A stretch of DNA of 64,000 nt from assembly GCA_900708905.1 (NCBI GenBank), contig CAADRB010000061.1:982785-1046784 (forward strand), written 5' to 3'. Shown one piece after another: positions 48,401-61,800 of this stretch (positions are counted from its first letter, which is position 1; each line of letters opens with the position of its first letter). Origin of the DNA: Hymenolepis diminuta (Eukaryota; Platyhelminthes; Cestoda; Cyclophyllidea; Hymenolepididae). The notes under the pieces were generated by a model, which was given only the letters and a program-made list of their open reading frames with translations, ran no database searches and was not told the DNA's origin. The position numbers and the translations under genes were made by a program.

Positions 48401-51400
48401 GTTCTCCATGAAGACAATCAGAGAAAGCGAGATCTAAGTCGGCCTTCCGCCGCTGATTCATCTAATAATAGCGTATGTTCTTTTCAGGCCTCAAATATAC
48501 AATCGCTCTGACAACCAAAAATTTTTTGTTCTGTTGCCAAAGCGTTGCCCAGAATTTTTCTCTTTTATTCGTCCCTGTTAAAATATATAACAGTATGATT
48601 AACCACTGCGAAATGGTTGCATAATTCAGGAAATTGGGAAAATGTGTGTTCTTGATTGTGGATTTTACCTTGTCAAAATTTCCACCTAACTAGTGACCGT
48701 CTATTGTTAGAGGAAGGGCGTGGTATTTTCAATTTTTACTTGGAATTTAGAGAATCTGGAAAGCGAAAAGCGAAAGCCATATGATGTAAACATAAGTTAA
48801 TTTCTAGGACATCAAATATTCTGATTACCGTTCTTTCATGTTTGTATGTTGAAACGATGTCTCCTGTCATTGTTAATGTTAGGCAGGTAGAAAAAAACTG
48901 AAAAAACAACTTTATGGGGTCAAAGTTGTAAATAAAAGGAGGATGAGCCTTTTCCTTCTCCTGGGTCTGAGTAACTGCAGCCACAGCAATATAAGTATTG
49001 TCATGGCTGTGCACCAAAACCACAAACTCACTTTGGGATATAATTAACTTAATGCGTTTTAAAGACTAAAGCAAATTGATTAAGACACCAAGTAATTCTT
49101 CGGTCTCTCATAAATAAAACAATCAACAACGTCAATTCCCATCTCCAAAAGCGTAAAATCAACAATGTATGAAGCTGTCAGCTGTAAGAGAATTTTCGCA
49201 GATAGTGAAGAAATGTTTCCACATTATAAATGAGATCACTGTTGTTCAGGAATACTGATCAACAAAGATTTTATTGGTCGATTTCCACTTGCTTTAAGTC
49301 ATATTAAAAAACCAATGTTAATGGGAACGTCGCATATCAGTTTTTCTTCCTCAACGTTGACATTGGATACAATGCGAATCTCTTCAAAGAATCTTTGGTA
49401 AGAGAAAAATTCTAAGAAGTGAAGAAATTAAAACCCCGATTCTCATGCACTAAACCTCCTCAAATTATTTCCATCTTATAAACTTACGGCTCTGTCTGTA
49501 TAGTATTATGCATATTACCCTTACAAATTTATAGACAATACATATCATATAACGCAGTTAAAAACTTTGAAGGACAGTGTAATGTATAATTTGGTAATTC
49601 GTTTCCAAATTTAAACCAAAAAGCAAATGTGCAATATCTAGACATTAAAAAATTAAATAATCTGTATTGCTGAATTTTCGTTAGAATGTTATTGTTTCAA
49701 ACGGATAGTTACGACAAAAGTAAAATGTTAAATAGTAAATCTCTCAATTTCCGGTTTGAATGGATGGCTCTATTTTAGAACCTGTTGAAATTTACTCTCA
49801 CACCTTGCCCTGATAATATTCTTCAGTGTAAAAAGATCTACGTATAGCAGAACATTAAATGTTGCAAAATGCGGAGGAAAAAAAGGAGTACCAACCAGTA
49901 AACTTCTTTGCCAGGCAGAAGGTTGGTCCAATAATTTTAGAAATAACGGATGGCTGTGAAATTGAATGGAATCATACTATCTGAATTTTTCATATAATAG
50001 CGAAAATCCATTAAGTGCTAAAACGATTATTATGAAGATTGAAAAAGAGGTCAACTCGATTATTCTAGTGCTTTAGATGAAATAGGATTCTCCTGATACC
50101 CTTACCATCTTCCGTTTCATTTCCTCTAAAACATTTTGATCTATGAATTTAGACATTTCCTATTATTAGACGTCGTTAACATTGGTAATGGTGAGAAATG
50201 AAAAATATATTTGACACTATTTTGGTTTGATAATTTTTTAAAATTTTAATATGAATTAAAGATTAAAGAACCTGAAAATGTGCGAAATCATTGAAGAGAA
50301 TATTTAGTATTAGGTGGCTATTATGTATTTGCTTAGCCTAAAAAATATCCTCATTTGTGCTCAAACGTTGTTTTTTTCTCTTTAGAGATATCCACTGTGA
50401 GACATGAGCAGTCTGCACTAGAATTACAAAGCGATATACATGAAAAAAGAGTTATCATATTGCCTAGGCCACCTAAAATATCATGACTACGGCACTAGCT
50501 CACAGTGGATTCAATTACATAAACAATCTTCCGAATTGACCACTTATAATTTAGAGAATTGGGAAGAGTGAGCTAACTGTTGACCGAGCTTGCAAGATAA
50601 TATTCCTGAACATACTGATCATCTACAGTTAAAGGCTTTCATCTCTATTTTTGGTAAGACGTATAGGGGAGCATTCCAAGTAACGGATTATTAGGTCCCA
50701 AAATGTAATCATACAGGAAGCTTCTTATCACCCTGATAGCTATTATTGAGTCTATAAATTGATATGGAGATGTGACACTTCTTACTCCTTCTATTAACTG
50801 GGCCGAAGTCAACTCCAGCCTTTGAATTATTTCACTGGTCGCTGCAGTTATATTATGAGTTATCAGCATAATTTTTGGGAAAACCCTCTTAACTAATTAA
50901 CTGGTTTAGATGTTTTATTAGTTATACTTTTGGGTTTTATGAGTATTAAGTCTTCATGTCAGACTTTTTGGGTATTACGAATCAACAAAGTAAATCAAAA
51001 TGTATATTGTCCTTAAAAAATACTGAAATCAGATTGTTTAGTCACCAAATATTAATTTCACAGACCTCCCTTAAAATTAGCACTGGGTATGGGATGGGAC
51101 TAACTTCCTAAACTATTTTTAACAGAATGCCAATTTCTCTATTTCCTCCTTGCAGAAATGGGTCTTGCGCAGTTTTGGGTGTTGAGAATTCACATTCAGC
51201 CTGATCTGACATGTGATCATCGGTTTCCGAAGTCCATCTCATAGTTGTGGGAAATAGTTTCTCCGATTGCACTAACCTCTGTAAGCTTTAGCAAGAAAAA
51301 CATTAGAATCTCAATTCAATACCGGCTGCCAATGATATTCGTCTAAAACGGTTTTTTGTATTTGATGGGGTATATTAACATTCATCGTTATCTTGAGAAG

Positions 51401-51996
51401 CTCTTAGTAATGACGGGATATGAAATAGACCATACTCTGAATTTGAAAATTACTTTATCGCTACTTCCCGTTTTTGAAAGCTTTGAAATGGGTGATAATT
51501 ACCGTAACATTAATTTTAGTCCCAGTAAACAAGAATTGACATTTTTACCGTTTCATTGACGAGTCCTCTAGATATTAGCTTCAAAAGTTTTGAATGTGTG
51601 GTATTGCACCATGTTAGGCCATTATTCGGTGCCTTTCTAACTGTCAGATGATTTTTTCTGTTGATACTTCTTAGACGAACAAAGAATGGAAAATTAATCT
51701 ATTCTCTCGTCTTATCTTAAGTTATCCTTTTTATTTCAACCCGGAATCTGCTCGTTTGAAAATGATGTTTAATCTTTTCCTTTCAATTTCCCGTCCCTTC
51801 TCTCACTCCTTCCTCCTTTCCTCCCTCATTTCCTTATGTCCGATACATTCACGGTAAAAATAAAGTTTTGGTCTTTTGATTTTGAAAAAGGCCTTTACGT
51901 CCTGCTAGTCTTTAAAGAAGATCTTTAATTCTCCGAGTGGATGTCTAGTCTAACTCGATGGGGCTTTTGAAAAGGCTTTACTAACGGGACTCTATG
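48401..51996. other. Intergenic region upstream of slit; no gene recognised
   Basis: AT-rich sequence. The longest minus-strand open pieces (48736-49023, 50645-50869) show no domain or convincing exon boundaries. Confidence 0.5.
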
Positions 51997-52600
51997 TTAG
52001 GTACATAGGCTACTTTCAAAATTTAATTCTTTTGAAGGTCGGTGACCACTCACATAAGGAAGACATCTCACTTTGTTACTGGAAACAGTCTGCAGGTCAG
52101 CTTTTTCAAATTTACTGTTTAGATGACTTGTAAAAGTTTTCCAATTTTCTTCTTGTCTTTTGGAGATAGTTGGACATTTATATCTTACATTGAAGAGTGG
52201 TCCGTTCCCCAAAGTGGTTTGATAAAAATTCAGCAGCTTCATGAAATTTTAGGTCAGTTGGTTTTAGAAGGAGGAATGAATTGGTAAGACTTTCATACTC
52301 GATTGTGTCCAGTTCTTTGCAATATAATTTGAATTTTTTATCATCAGAGATATTTTGCATCTCTGTTCGAAAAACATCTTCATATTTCTGGAGCCGCATT
52401 GCAAAGGTGCCACAATTTTTCACCTCTTGGCGGAAATTACTGATTCGCTGGGAGTGGATGTCCGTCATTGATTGAGTCTGAGATGATAAGGCTCGATTGG
52501 ATAGAAGAGACAATTTCTCCGCCAGTGTTTCTATTCGATTTGCTTGAGTCTTTACAAAATTGTCCTATTGTTGGAGGAGAGCTTGAAGCTATTTGACTCA
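51997..52600 (-). pseudogene. Broken Gag-like gene of an LTR retrotransposon
   Basis: Two overlapping minus-strand frames (52513-52178 and 52242-51997) carry one protein split by a frameshift near 52178-52242, and an in-frame stop lies near 52565. Landmarks are SQRISNFRQEVKN, KFKLYCKELDTIEYE, HEAAEFLSNHFGERT, RYKCPTISKRQEENW and SKFEKADLQTVSS. These follow the layout of Gag-like proteins of Gypsy-type retrotransposons common in flatworms (the 'YxRYED ... KLDT.E ... FGE..SLF..RY.CL' pattern). No protease, reverse transcriptase or intact LTR pair was found. It is a dead fragment. The family assignment is from memory of the pattern. Confidence 0.65.
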
Positions 52601-53732
52601 AGAAAGAGGAGAAGAAAAAACTCAGTCCAAACGACATTTAATTAACAAAATAAAATGTGATTATGTAGGTTTGGATACCTGATAAATGATTGGTTACCTG
52701 GTTAGCCAATAATCACGGCGACGCCTTCTCCAGGTGTGGGCATGAGAATTCAATAGTCAATAATCCAGTGCGCAAGATGAAGCTTGCAAGTTTCTCTTGA
52801 GCGCAACGGTAATATTCAGTTAGACCTCCTAAAAACGACCAGGTACTTCTTGTTAACGTTAAGTACAAATCAAAATCACAATCCAAAAGAAAGAAAGGAA
52901 ATCTTTTGACAAAGCTAACAGTCAGGAAATCGGTCCCCTTTTCGCTTGTTTGGCAAAATCGGGAAATTCAAGCAGATGACATTTAGTCGAGAGAAACATT
53001 ATGTAAACAATACATGTATGCATGAAAATAAAACTGAATCCTTTTCCTACTTGTGAATTCACCTTTCTGATATCATTTAAAGAGAAGAAAAGTTTTCACT
53101 TTTTCATTTTCTGATTGGTTAATGGAAAAATAAAATGCAAAATCAGAAGAAAGCTGCCAATCTTATTAATAGAATTTAACGCGAAGTAAGGTGATGAATT
53201 TCTTTTTTATATGCCCATATTTGCTGTTCTAATAACTTTATCGATTGCAATTTATTACGTTCGATTGGATTAATACGTTTCACATCCGATATTTAACTTT
53301 TGAAATCAGTCAAGAATAGATTTCTAGTAGGTGAACAAAAATGCATCATTTATTTTAATAAATTATTTTTGAAAATTATTTCATTGAGTAAGACAGTAAG
53401 ATTTACCCTGGTCTGTCATGGCTGAAAAATGAAATAATTAAGCTAATTCTAATTCCACGAATTATAGAATTAACTTCTAGTAAAATTCGTGCTTGTATAG
53501 TGAGGTTCAACTGCAATAAACATTAAAATGTATTTAACTGGTCACGAAAAAGGAAAAAATAATCTTGTTTTTAGAAAATATTGCTAAACAGTTAATAATG
53601 CTGACATCAATGAATATTATTTGTACTCGAGTTCATAGGATTACCAGGATTCATTGTCTTGGCCAATCATCAAGGGGGATTGTTTATAGGTAGATTTTAC
53701 TCCCATTTTAACTTTAATTATTAAGGAATATA

Positions 53733-53905
53733 AGGGATAAAACTAACGGCTATCACCTAACAGAAAACCGAGTTACCGAGAAAGAGCCGAGTACAAATTG
53801 CCAATCAGTATTCTCCAACTGAGATGATTGAAAACTGTTCAAGTAAATGCGGAGAAGCAAAAATAATGTTTTCTCAATACGAATAAAAATAAGATTGCTC
53901 AAAAA
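53733..53905. repeat. Direct repeat, left copy (partner 54889-55055)
   Basis: About 165 bases match the right copy in the same orientation, including an identical gagaaagagccgagtacaaattgc and a conserved start (actaacggctatcacctaa against actaacagctatcagctaa). Together they enclose about 1 kb of decayed coding-like DNA. Confidence 0.75.
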
Positions 53906-54116
53906 ATTTTAGGAAACTTTGGGGAATCTCTCAGCCTCCTCCAAGTAATTGGGTACATTAAAGTGACATCGAACCGCGGCTGTAAATTGATCCAACTATA
54001 TTTGTTCTGTTTAAGGCGGATGTGCCACTATTAGGGAATTTTCAGATATTAAGAAAAGAAAGTAGTAAAGCAAAACGAAAGGAAAAATGAAAATGCAAAG
54101 GGGTAATTTTAAAGGT

Positions 54117-54840
54117 AGGTAATCAATAGAGGAATATACGGAATTGAGAAGATAAAGAGTGGGTAACTGTTCGATAGATTGCTGATTCCGTGTTGATTGT
54201 TGCATTTTTCTCTATGTGTTTCTTAGGCCTTCTGCTCCTTGCCGCATTTGACGCCACATTAATGAAAATCAATCCAGAGAATCCAACTGTTGGCAATATC
54301 TTAAGAGACACTGAAAGCTTGTGTTGTATCGTCTTTGAAGGTTTGACTGTTTTAGAGGATGATGATGTCTGCCCATTGTGTTGAGCCAACTTGAGATTGC
54401 ATGGATTCCGAATTGGTTTGTCGGTCAAGTGTAGCCAAGTAGTGCTGTGTTAGATTTGATCGGCAAATTTTATTTTTATTGCTTTTGAAACTGTGCTTCC
54501 GGTTAAGACAGCTTCGAAGGATCTGCCACTTAAGGTTTCTGTGTGTTCCTCCTAGCCTGATCCGTCTCTTTTGGGTGGCAAACGCTTGCTCGGGAGGGTC
54601 CTGTTTCTCCTCTCCTCGTTCAGAGTTGGAATCGTCAGCGATAAACGAAGTTCTTTTGAGCATTCTCGACTATAATTATGGAACTGCGCCTTATCAAATT
54701 TCGTTTTTGGGGCGATTATTGTGGAGGATGAATCATCGCTGTCCGTCTTTGAAGGTTCCGACTCTGTAGTATCTCTTTTGTGGCTGTGGTCCTTCAGAGT
54801 CTATATTCAGTTTTTGTCTGTAAAATTCGGCGACACCTCA
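54117..54840 (-). pseudogene. Decayed coding-like block between direct repeats
   Basis: Read on the minus strand, three frames in turn give long, compositionally protein-like stretches rich in Ser, Lys, Arg and Asp: a piece with SEPSKTDSDDSSSTI, one with ERRNRTLPSKRLPPKR, and one with NGQTSSSSKTVKPSKT. Changes of frame and stops interrupt it. It looks like an old retrocopy or element-borne gene of an unrecognised nuclear-type protein. No splice sites or domain were identified, and plus-strand frames also exist, so coding origin is an inference. Confidence 0.35.
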
Positions 54841-54888
54841 CTTACAAGACTAGTGGTGCAGACGCACATCAGGGTCACCAAAAAGTTG

Positions 54889-55055
54889 GAGATAAGACTA
54901 ACAGCTATCAGCTAATAGCGAATTAAGTTATTGAGAAAGAGCCGAGTACAAATTGCAAATCGATATTCTCTAACTGAAACGATTGAAAATAAGTCAAGCA
55001 AACACAAAAATGCAAACGTGATTTTCTATTAAAATGAATAAATTCTTATTGCTTA
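54889..55055. repeat. Direct repeat, right copy (partner 53733-53905)
   Basis: Same orientation as the left copy, starting about 1,156 bases further right. The two could be terminal repeats of a small non-autonomous element or two insertions of one short repeat. Confidence 0.75.
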
Positions 55056-58000
55056 AATATTGAGGACTCCTTCAGGGATAAAAGCTCAAGTTGGATAGCT
55101 CCTAATTCCTATTATTTTTTAGGTAGACGGGTAGCCTTATGGGGCCCTCCTGAGAAGAAATTCAAATTCTGCTACCCCCTTTATTAGCTGGTATTCTCAA
55201 CCAGTATTGGTGATCTTTCTGTTAAGTGAGTGCCAACCTATCGGCGTCAACACAAAAAAATCAGTACAAAATTCATCAGTCAGAGTCGTCAATAAAATAA
55301 AAGTTTCATAAGTTAGAATGTTGATAAACGTGCTTCATATCAGTTACTTGCGTGGGGTTCCACCATTAAGTGTTCTTTTGTCTGGTTTGTATAGTGAGGA
55401 CTGTCAATTTTAATGTCACATTATTATATGCCATTTAATCATAAGTCAGCTGCAAGCGTAGTTAAATACAGCATACTCTATTGCCTTTTAAGACCTAAAG
55501 TGAGGCTAACGACAATGTCATTAGCATGTAAAGGAACTGAGTGCCTAAGTTACTTTTCTCAATAAGTATGTTTCCTGATATGTGATGCTCACAAACAGGC
55601 TTCTTGATAAATACGCTTTATGACATTAATTACAAACTTGACCTAATGCTACAAGGCTCAGGCTTTTCTCAGAATGTGAAGTTGATATTTCATAAATCGC
55701 CTACATGCGCGCCTTCCACCCTTGTCATTAATAAGTGATATGTGGTCACTTTCTGATTTTGAAATATTTCAAATTATTCTTAATAGGATTAATGAGCAAT
55801 ATTTCCATCGACCAGGTGATGATTTGATTTTCATCAGTCAATCAAATTTATCATCGTATAAAACCGTTGTTAAGTTAATTAATTATCTTGTCTTATTTCT
55901 ATTTAAAATATATCCGTTTTGTCTCACCTGCATATTCTATGCTCTAAGAAGATACGCACTAATCGCGGAGGCATGATCAAACACGGAGTTGAATCGGCCG
56001 ATCACTAAGCTCTGTGTATTATGGATATCATCTCGCTTGTGAATCTGAGAATCAAATTATTATAGACGAACATAAGGATATTACACCTCGAACTATGCTT
56101 TTAAGGAAAAAAATGAAAACCCAATGCTTTCAGAATAAAAAAAGAAAAATCCTGACGCCTTGCTCTCATTACCCAATTCTTCTTGACCCCTTCTCAGTTT
56201 CTTCTTTTTAGACTTGTTTGTTGTTCCTCTTATTCAGTGCTATCCTATAAAAGTTGGTAGGACTACCTTAAGACTTTAGACCTCTCTCTGTATAATCTCT
56301 TGGTTACGGGTCAATCAATAGCAAAATCTTATTTCACTTATAAATTTAAGTTGCCTTTTTTTTCTGATAAATGAAAAATCCATATCTTACTTTCAATAAT
56401 CTATTTAACTCATCTGATAAAATTGCTAGTTAATATTCATATTAAATGTATACGATTCCGACAGGGAGAAGTAAAGTTATCAATGTTGCATTTGCTAGAT
56501 GGCGAGAAAAGTAAAATTTTAAATTTAATTCTCGAAGAAATAAAATGTATCAGGAACTTAATTTGTAATTTGTGCCTCCGTTTCCGTTGCACCTTTTGGA
56601 TACTTGGGAAATACATTTCAACCAAGGATTCATTTTCAATACACTTACAATTTCTTGTTTGAAGGATTGCATTCATCTACTTTTACACCAGATTCCTCTT
56701 TTGATTAAAAGAGTCCGTTTGTACCTAAAATTGTACAAATTTAAATATTGAGTGGCAACATCACTCCCACTTTTATTTCTGAATCTGTTAGGCACAGTCG
56801 AGCTTTGATATATGTTCAGGTTTAACTCACCACAGCTCAATAAACAAAATTAATACTATTATTATTAGTACCTAAAATCAGTAGCAAATCCATTAAATTG
56901 TAAAATATATTTTATTAAGTAATAGCATGAATTAAAGTATTCGGATGAATATCTTTTTCTGTGAGGAAATTATTTGGGAAATGGTAGGGAAATTTGGTCC
57001 ATTGGTTTCGAAATTTTGCTGTCACCCTCAACTCAGAAGAATAGATACCGATACTTTTTCAAAAATCCTTTGTGGAGGTTCTCATTGATTCTAATGTCAA
57101 CGTTTAGGATGGCATTCTGAAATGTGGCGTTTCAACTACCCTTGTCTTGTATAAGAATTAAATGAATGGCAAATGGGTACCAGACGTCCTTGTTGATCGT
57201 TGTGCCTGAAGAAAGGTGCAAAGCCGTTGACTTCTTTTCTGGAAACTTTCGCATACAGTTGGCAGCTTCCATGTAAAATCATGTGGTCCTGAATTTTTTA
57301 AACGTATTTAATAAGAGGACCGATTTTTTCTAAAACATCTCTTTCCAAAGTAAGCGCTGTATGACATGCGAACCTATCCTGAAATATGGATCCATCAATT
57401 AGATCTTATCAAAATCTAGATTATCAAATTCCTTCAGGAGATGACCCTGATTTATAATTCTGCCGCCAGATTGAATGGGTGAGTGTAAACAGTTGTTAGG
57501 TCACCTACTAATGGAAAGTTATGGAAAAATTGCTCCAAACTGACGCTATATCGAGACATAAATAAACATGAAGATGTCTAGCATTTGAAAGAAAGTTGGA
57601 TTGTGCTATGAGATAATATCTCCCTTTGTCGTAATAGTCGATTGGAATAGCTTGCCATTATCAACTTCCTAGTCGTTAGTGAAGGTAAGTGAAAATACTA
57701 AGACGCGAGGTCACTGAATAAACGGTAAATATAATTAACTTGGAAAAGGAGTAGTAACATTTGGAGAACTCTTTCCATTCATTATTTTTCCCTTTATTTA
57801 CGGTAGCAAAAATATCTTTTGAGCAAAATTATAGCCAACGCCACGGTAAAAAGGACAATTTTTCATCATGGAATAGCAAATTACCTCGGATAACAGTAGA
57901 GGATGAAGGGAAGGGGATCGAAAAGATTTTGAGAATAAAGTCAGGATACTGCAGACGTCTGACTTCATTGGATTCGTGTTGTACAATAGTTACTTTATGT

Positions 58001-60465
58001 TTAATTCACTGCCTGAAGTTTCAAAAGTCAATTTCTATTATTTGTCTCTCAAATTACTGAGAAAATACTTTGCCACAATGTCCAGTACTTATTGATCAGC
58101 TAACTAATTAGGACGATCGGTCTTTCCGATTCTACTTGATATTTTCTTCCAGGGGTATGACATTAAGCATCCCCATGATTTCAACATAGTAGGTCTGGTT
58201 AGCTAAAATTTTAACCTGGCTGAGTTCAATGAGCTGGTTTCCCTCAAAAACATCCAGTCTTAGCAAAAATTATTTTCAAAAAGGGAGCTCACTTTAATGA
58301 AACTTCCAAAACTGAGCTTTTGTTGTTTTCTTACAATTTCATGAGCTGAATTTATAATTCTGTAGATTTCTTTCCTTTAAGACTCCACATTTTATGGGCG
58401 TAATAATGAATGTAAGAATTGAATGATCAAATTTATGATGGTAATTCACGATGCGTTCGTTATAAAAGGAAAATAATGGTCTAAATGTGTCCTCTGACTA
58501 CCCGCCACGAAGAGTACTAAATCAACATTTCCCGTATGGCTTGAACCAACACCAATGACATAGATGTTATAATAATATTCCACTGTGCACTAATGAATGT
58601 CTCTTCCAAATGTGTCGCTATGAATTCCATTGACAAAGGTGCATTGTAATTAACGAGGAATGCCGCATAATCAAACTTTTCATTTGTTTTTTAAATTAAA
58701 TTATAAGCGGAAGATCAGAAAATGAGACAAAACACTGATACCGTCTGGTTAATAATATGTAGTAGTACTGGCCACCGCTCAAACGCTGCTCAGTCCAATT
58801 GGTTTAAAATCATATTGTCGCGCTGTCTGATGTATACTTTCCCATAATTACTTAAAATTGAAGACTGCTCGATGAAATGAAGAGAAACTGTTTCCGTGTA
58901 TATAACCGTCAGAACTAAGCGTTACAATTTAAACATGGATAAGAATTTAAAACTACAGAAAATGTAATCATAAGGACTTGAAAAGTCCTTTCTTCTATGT
59001 ACTAGAACCTGAAAGCTATGCATCCTATCATCTACTGGTACAATTTTCAAATAAATGAACTTGTTATTTGCATATCAAAAAATCAACTGAATGTATCGGG
59101 TGGTTTTATTATACCCAACTTTTAAGATAAGAAAGGTAAACTAAGGTCTGGTTAGAGTAGCAAACCAGTGATAAATGCATTTATCATTTCTAAGATGCAA
59201 GAGTAGCATTGGAAGGAAATTATTGTATGAAAATTAGCGTAGTCTATCAATCCAAATGCGTGTTTAGTGATTGGAAGAAAAAAACACATTTGTTACCAGC
59301 TAATTGGTCACCGTACACGTCTGCTATTTCCGAGGTCACGGATTCGATTTCCATCGGCGCAAACGCAGTGAGTGAAATAACCAACCACACTAGTTAAATC
59401 TGGCAAATGTAGAGGATGCTAGTATTTGAGTCTCTTATCAGAGAGTCTTCATTATGCCACGCTCTACCCAAGATGAGCGTTGAAAAAGCTTTCCTAAATG
59501 AGCTTGGGAATTAAAGGTGCATTTGTGAAACTGATTACGAAATGTGATATTACCCGAAATGCTTCAAAATGCTTTCCCTTGCTGGGATTGAGAATACTTT
59601 GCTAATATAGATAAAATTGATGAAGAGATCCAACATCAGAGAAGACCTTTTTAATCATTGCAATTCCTTTTTACTAATTGTAAACTTATTTTCCATGACA
59701 TCGGAAATTATATTATCAAACTTTCAATAAATGAAACTTTAAATATTAAGGCTCTGCAATGACAAAATTAAGTAAACTAGCAATCTTACGCCAGTGATTG
59801 AATTGGTCAATAAGTTCTACACACTGAAGGCATGAAATCAGGAATATATTTTTAAATCGGAACTTGAGCAAATAGCACTGAACTGTGCGCATTAAGGAAA
59901 GCAAAAATTCAAGTGAAGTAAGAATCTCTAGAAATCTTAATCTTATTCTCTACTTATAGTCAATCTCCTACCCATTGCCCTACATTATATTATTGCACTG
60001 TTGCCGAGTGTTTGGATACCTTGCACAGAATTAAAAGTAGCACACTTGTTTGGCCAATAGCGAAATAAAATAACCCAGATATCTGGAGTTATCTGCCCTG
60101 TTCTTAAGAATATCAAGTAGCATTCTGTTCTTTAATGGATCCTATTTACTTAAGAAGCTATACTGAGACTGTTCGACTGCTTAATGACACACTTCAAGGT
60201 GCACACTTGTCTTATGTCCAACACTGGAATGTGCTGAATAATTGTTAACAGCCACTATTATATCAACCCGAGGTTGTCTAATGGAAGCTAGATATTACCA
60301 CTTATTTGAAATATTTGTCAATCTTATTATTATTAATTCCATACGATAGAATAAAACCACTCAGTTAATGGTCATATTACAAATACCATCCTAACATAAA
60401 TATCTATAGCTTTAAATATCATAGCTACCAGAGAGGAAGGTAAAACATATCTTTATTGACAAGGA
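55056..60465. other. Intergenic; nothing recognised
   Basis: AT-rich sequence with scattered short open frames on both strands (for example 57761-58060, 56423-56676) that lack recognisable domains or splice context. Confidence 0.5.
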
Positions 60466-60748
60466 TATCCCTGGAGCTTAAGTCACAATTTGCATCTCCT
60501 TGTACCTAATGTCTTCAAGATACTTGAGTTCACTTCTATTGGAGAATAGTTTTCAAGTGAATTAGTGACAATTGCACTGATTTTCGTAAACGAAGGTCTG
60601 AGTTTTCTTGTAGCTCCGCGATCACATATTTCATGATCCAGCACCAAATTGTCTAGTGCCGGAGGAAAGCTAAAGAGTGGATGATTGCACCATTCTCATC
60701 TTCATTTTAGAAGAGCGTTTAGTTGATTTCAGTTAATATTTACAGCTT
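60466..60748. repeat. Dispersed repeat, copy 2 (partner 13580-13877)
   Basis: Same orientation and block order as the copy in the slit intron, ending in catcttcattttaga and atatttacagcttt (copy 1: catcttcattttagc and gtatttacagttta). Both ends of the match fall in ordinary AT-rich DNA, as expected for a short interspersed element. Confidence 0.7.
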
Positions 60749-61790
60749 TCGAACCAGCCAAAACCTTTAACTTGGTAGGGCTCATCGGATCGGATTCACT
60801 TGATTTAGACTAAGAACGTGACAATATTATTAAAGATTTTAAAAGCTCTCTGTCACTCAGCAATGAATAAAATGGGATTAATGTCTCAAGCCTGTATTTT
60901 CCTGTGAAATCACACATCTCAAAACGAAATGCTTTAATACAAATATGAAATAATATTTTAAATCAACAATGTATAAAATACATTAGTCAGGTGATTTACC
61001 CTCAAAGAGGTTAACTGAGCAGTACTATTTTAATATCTAGTTAACACAGAAGGCAATTGTGATACCTTACCCTAAAATTACCAATCTTCAAGGCAATATT
61101 GCCAATTAAACATTCGCACCTACTTACTGTATTAAAGTAGATTAAAAATAAATGCAAATTGTGAACACCGATGAGTAAATTAATAAAGAAAATGCAGTGG
61201 CAACGTGTCTTAACTGCACAAATTTATACAAAACTAGAGGAGAGTTCGGAAGTCCGAGTCATCCGTTCAACGAAATCATTCAAATCCAACAGCAGACCTG
61301 ACCACTGTCCGTGAGAGACAAATCTACAAAAGGGACAGAAAAGCAACTATAAATTCGAAAGGCAGCTTTAATGACGCTAACATACATGATGGTTGAAATA
61401 TACTGTCTAAATGTTAATAGCTCTATAAAGTAAAGTCCATTTTATGAACGCTTTTGGTGATATTCAAAATAAAACAAACCTTCCGGGTAATAATAATTAA
61501 ACATCTATTATTCCCATGACAGAATGTTCGAGGATATAATTAACTTTTGAGGAAGACTTGTTTAATTTTCGAATACGAACACAACTAACTGTGCATAAGC
61601 CTGCCTCACTGCATGAAGTTACTTTGAAAAACCCGTTGATCAATCTAACCATCAGATCGCTATGTTGATTAAAACTGATCATTAGTTTGATGGCTAAACG
61701 AAAATACTTCATTAAGAGATGCTCCGAAATCCCTTTACGATAAAGAAGATCGGTGAGAAACCTATCTTGAGTTAAACTATGGCCAATCAG
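60749..61790. other. 3' flank of the helicase gene; nothing certain
   Basis: It may contain the 3' UTR of the minus-strand helicase gene. A minus-strand open piece at 61497-61712 has no recognisable domain; it could be part of an alternative C-terminal exon, but no matching splice phase was established. Confidence 0.4.
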
Positions 61791-61800
61791 TTACTTTTTA
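61791..61800 (-). CDS. brip1: Tentative last exon of the helicase
   Basis: The donor at 61843-61844 (GTAAGC) and an acceptor CTTATTCAG bound a 44-base intron. The phase-2 join then gives three codons and TAA (61791-61793). This would end the protein right after the helicase core, without the long tail of vertebrate BRIP1. A more distant acceptor is possible. Confidence 0.4.

Noticed and set aside
50645..50869. Minus-strand open frame of 74 codons upstream of slit
   Set aside because: No recognisable family, weak start context, and length compatible with chance.
54190..54915. Plus-strand open frames opposite the decayed coding-like block
   Set aside because: Compositionally less protein-like than the minus strand and without splice context; not called.
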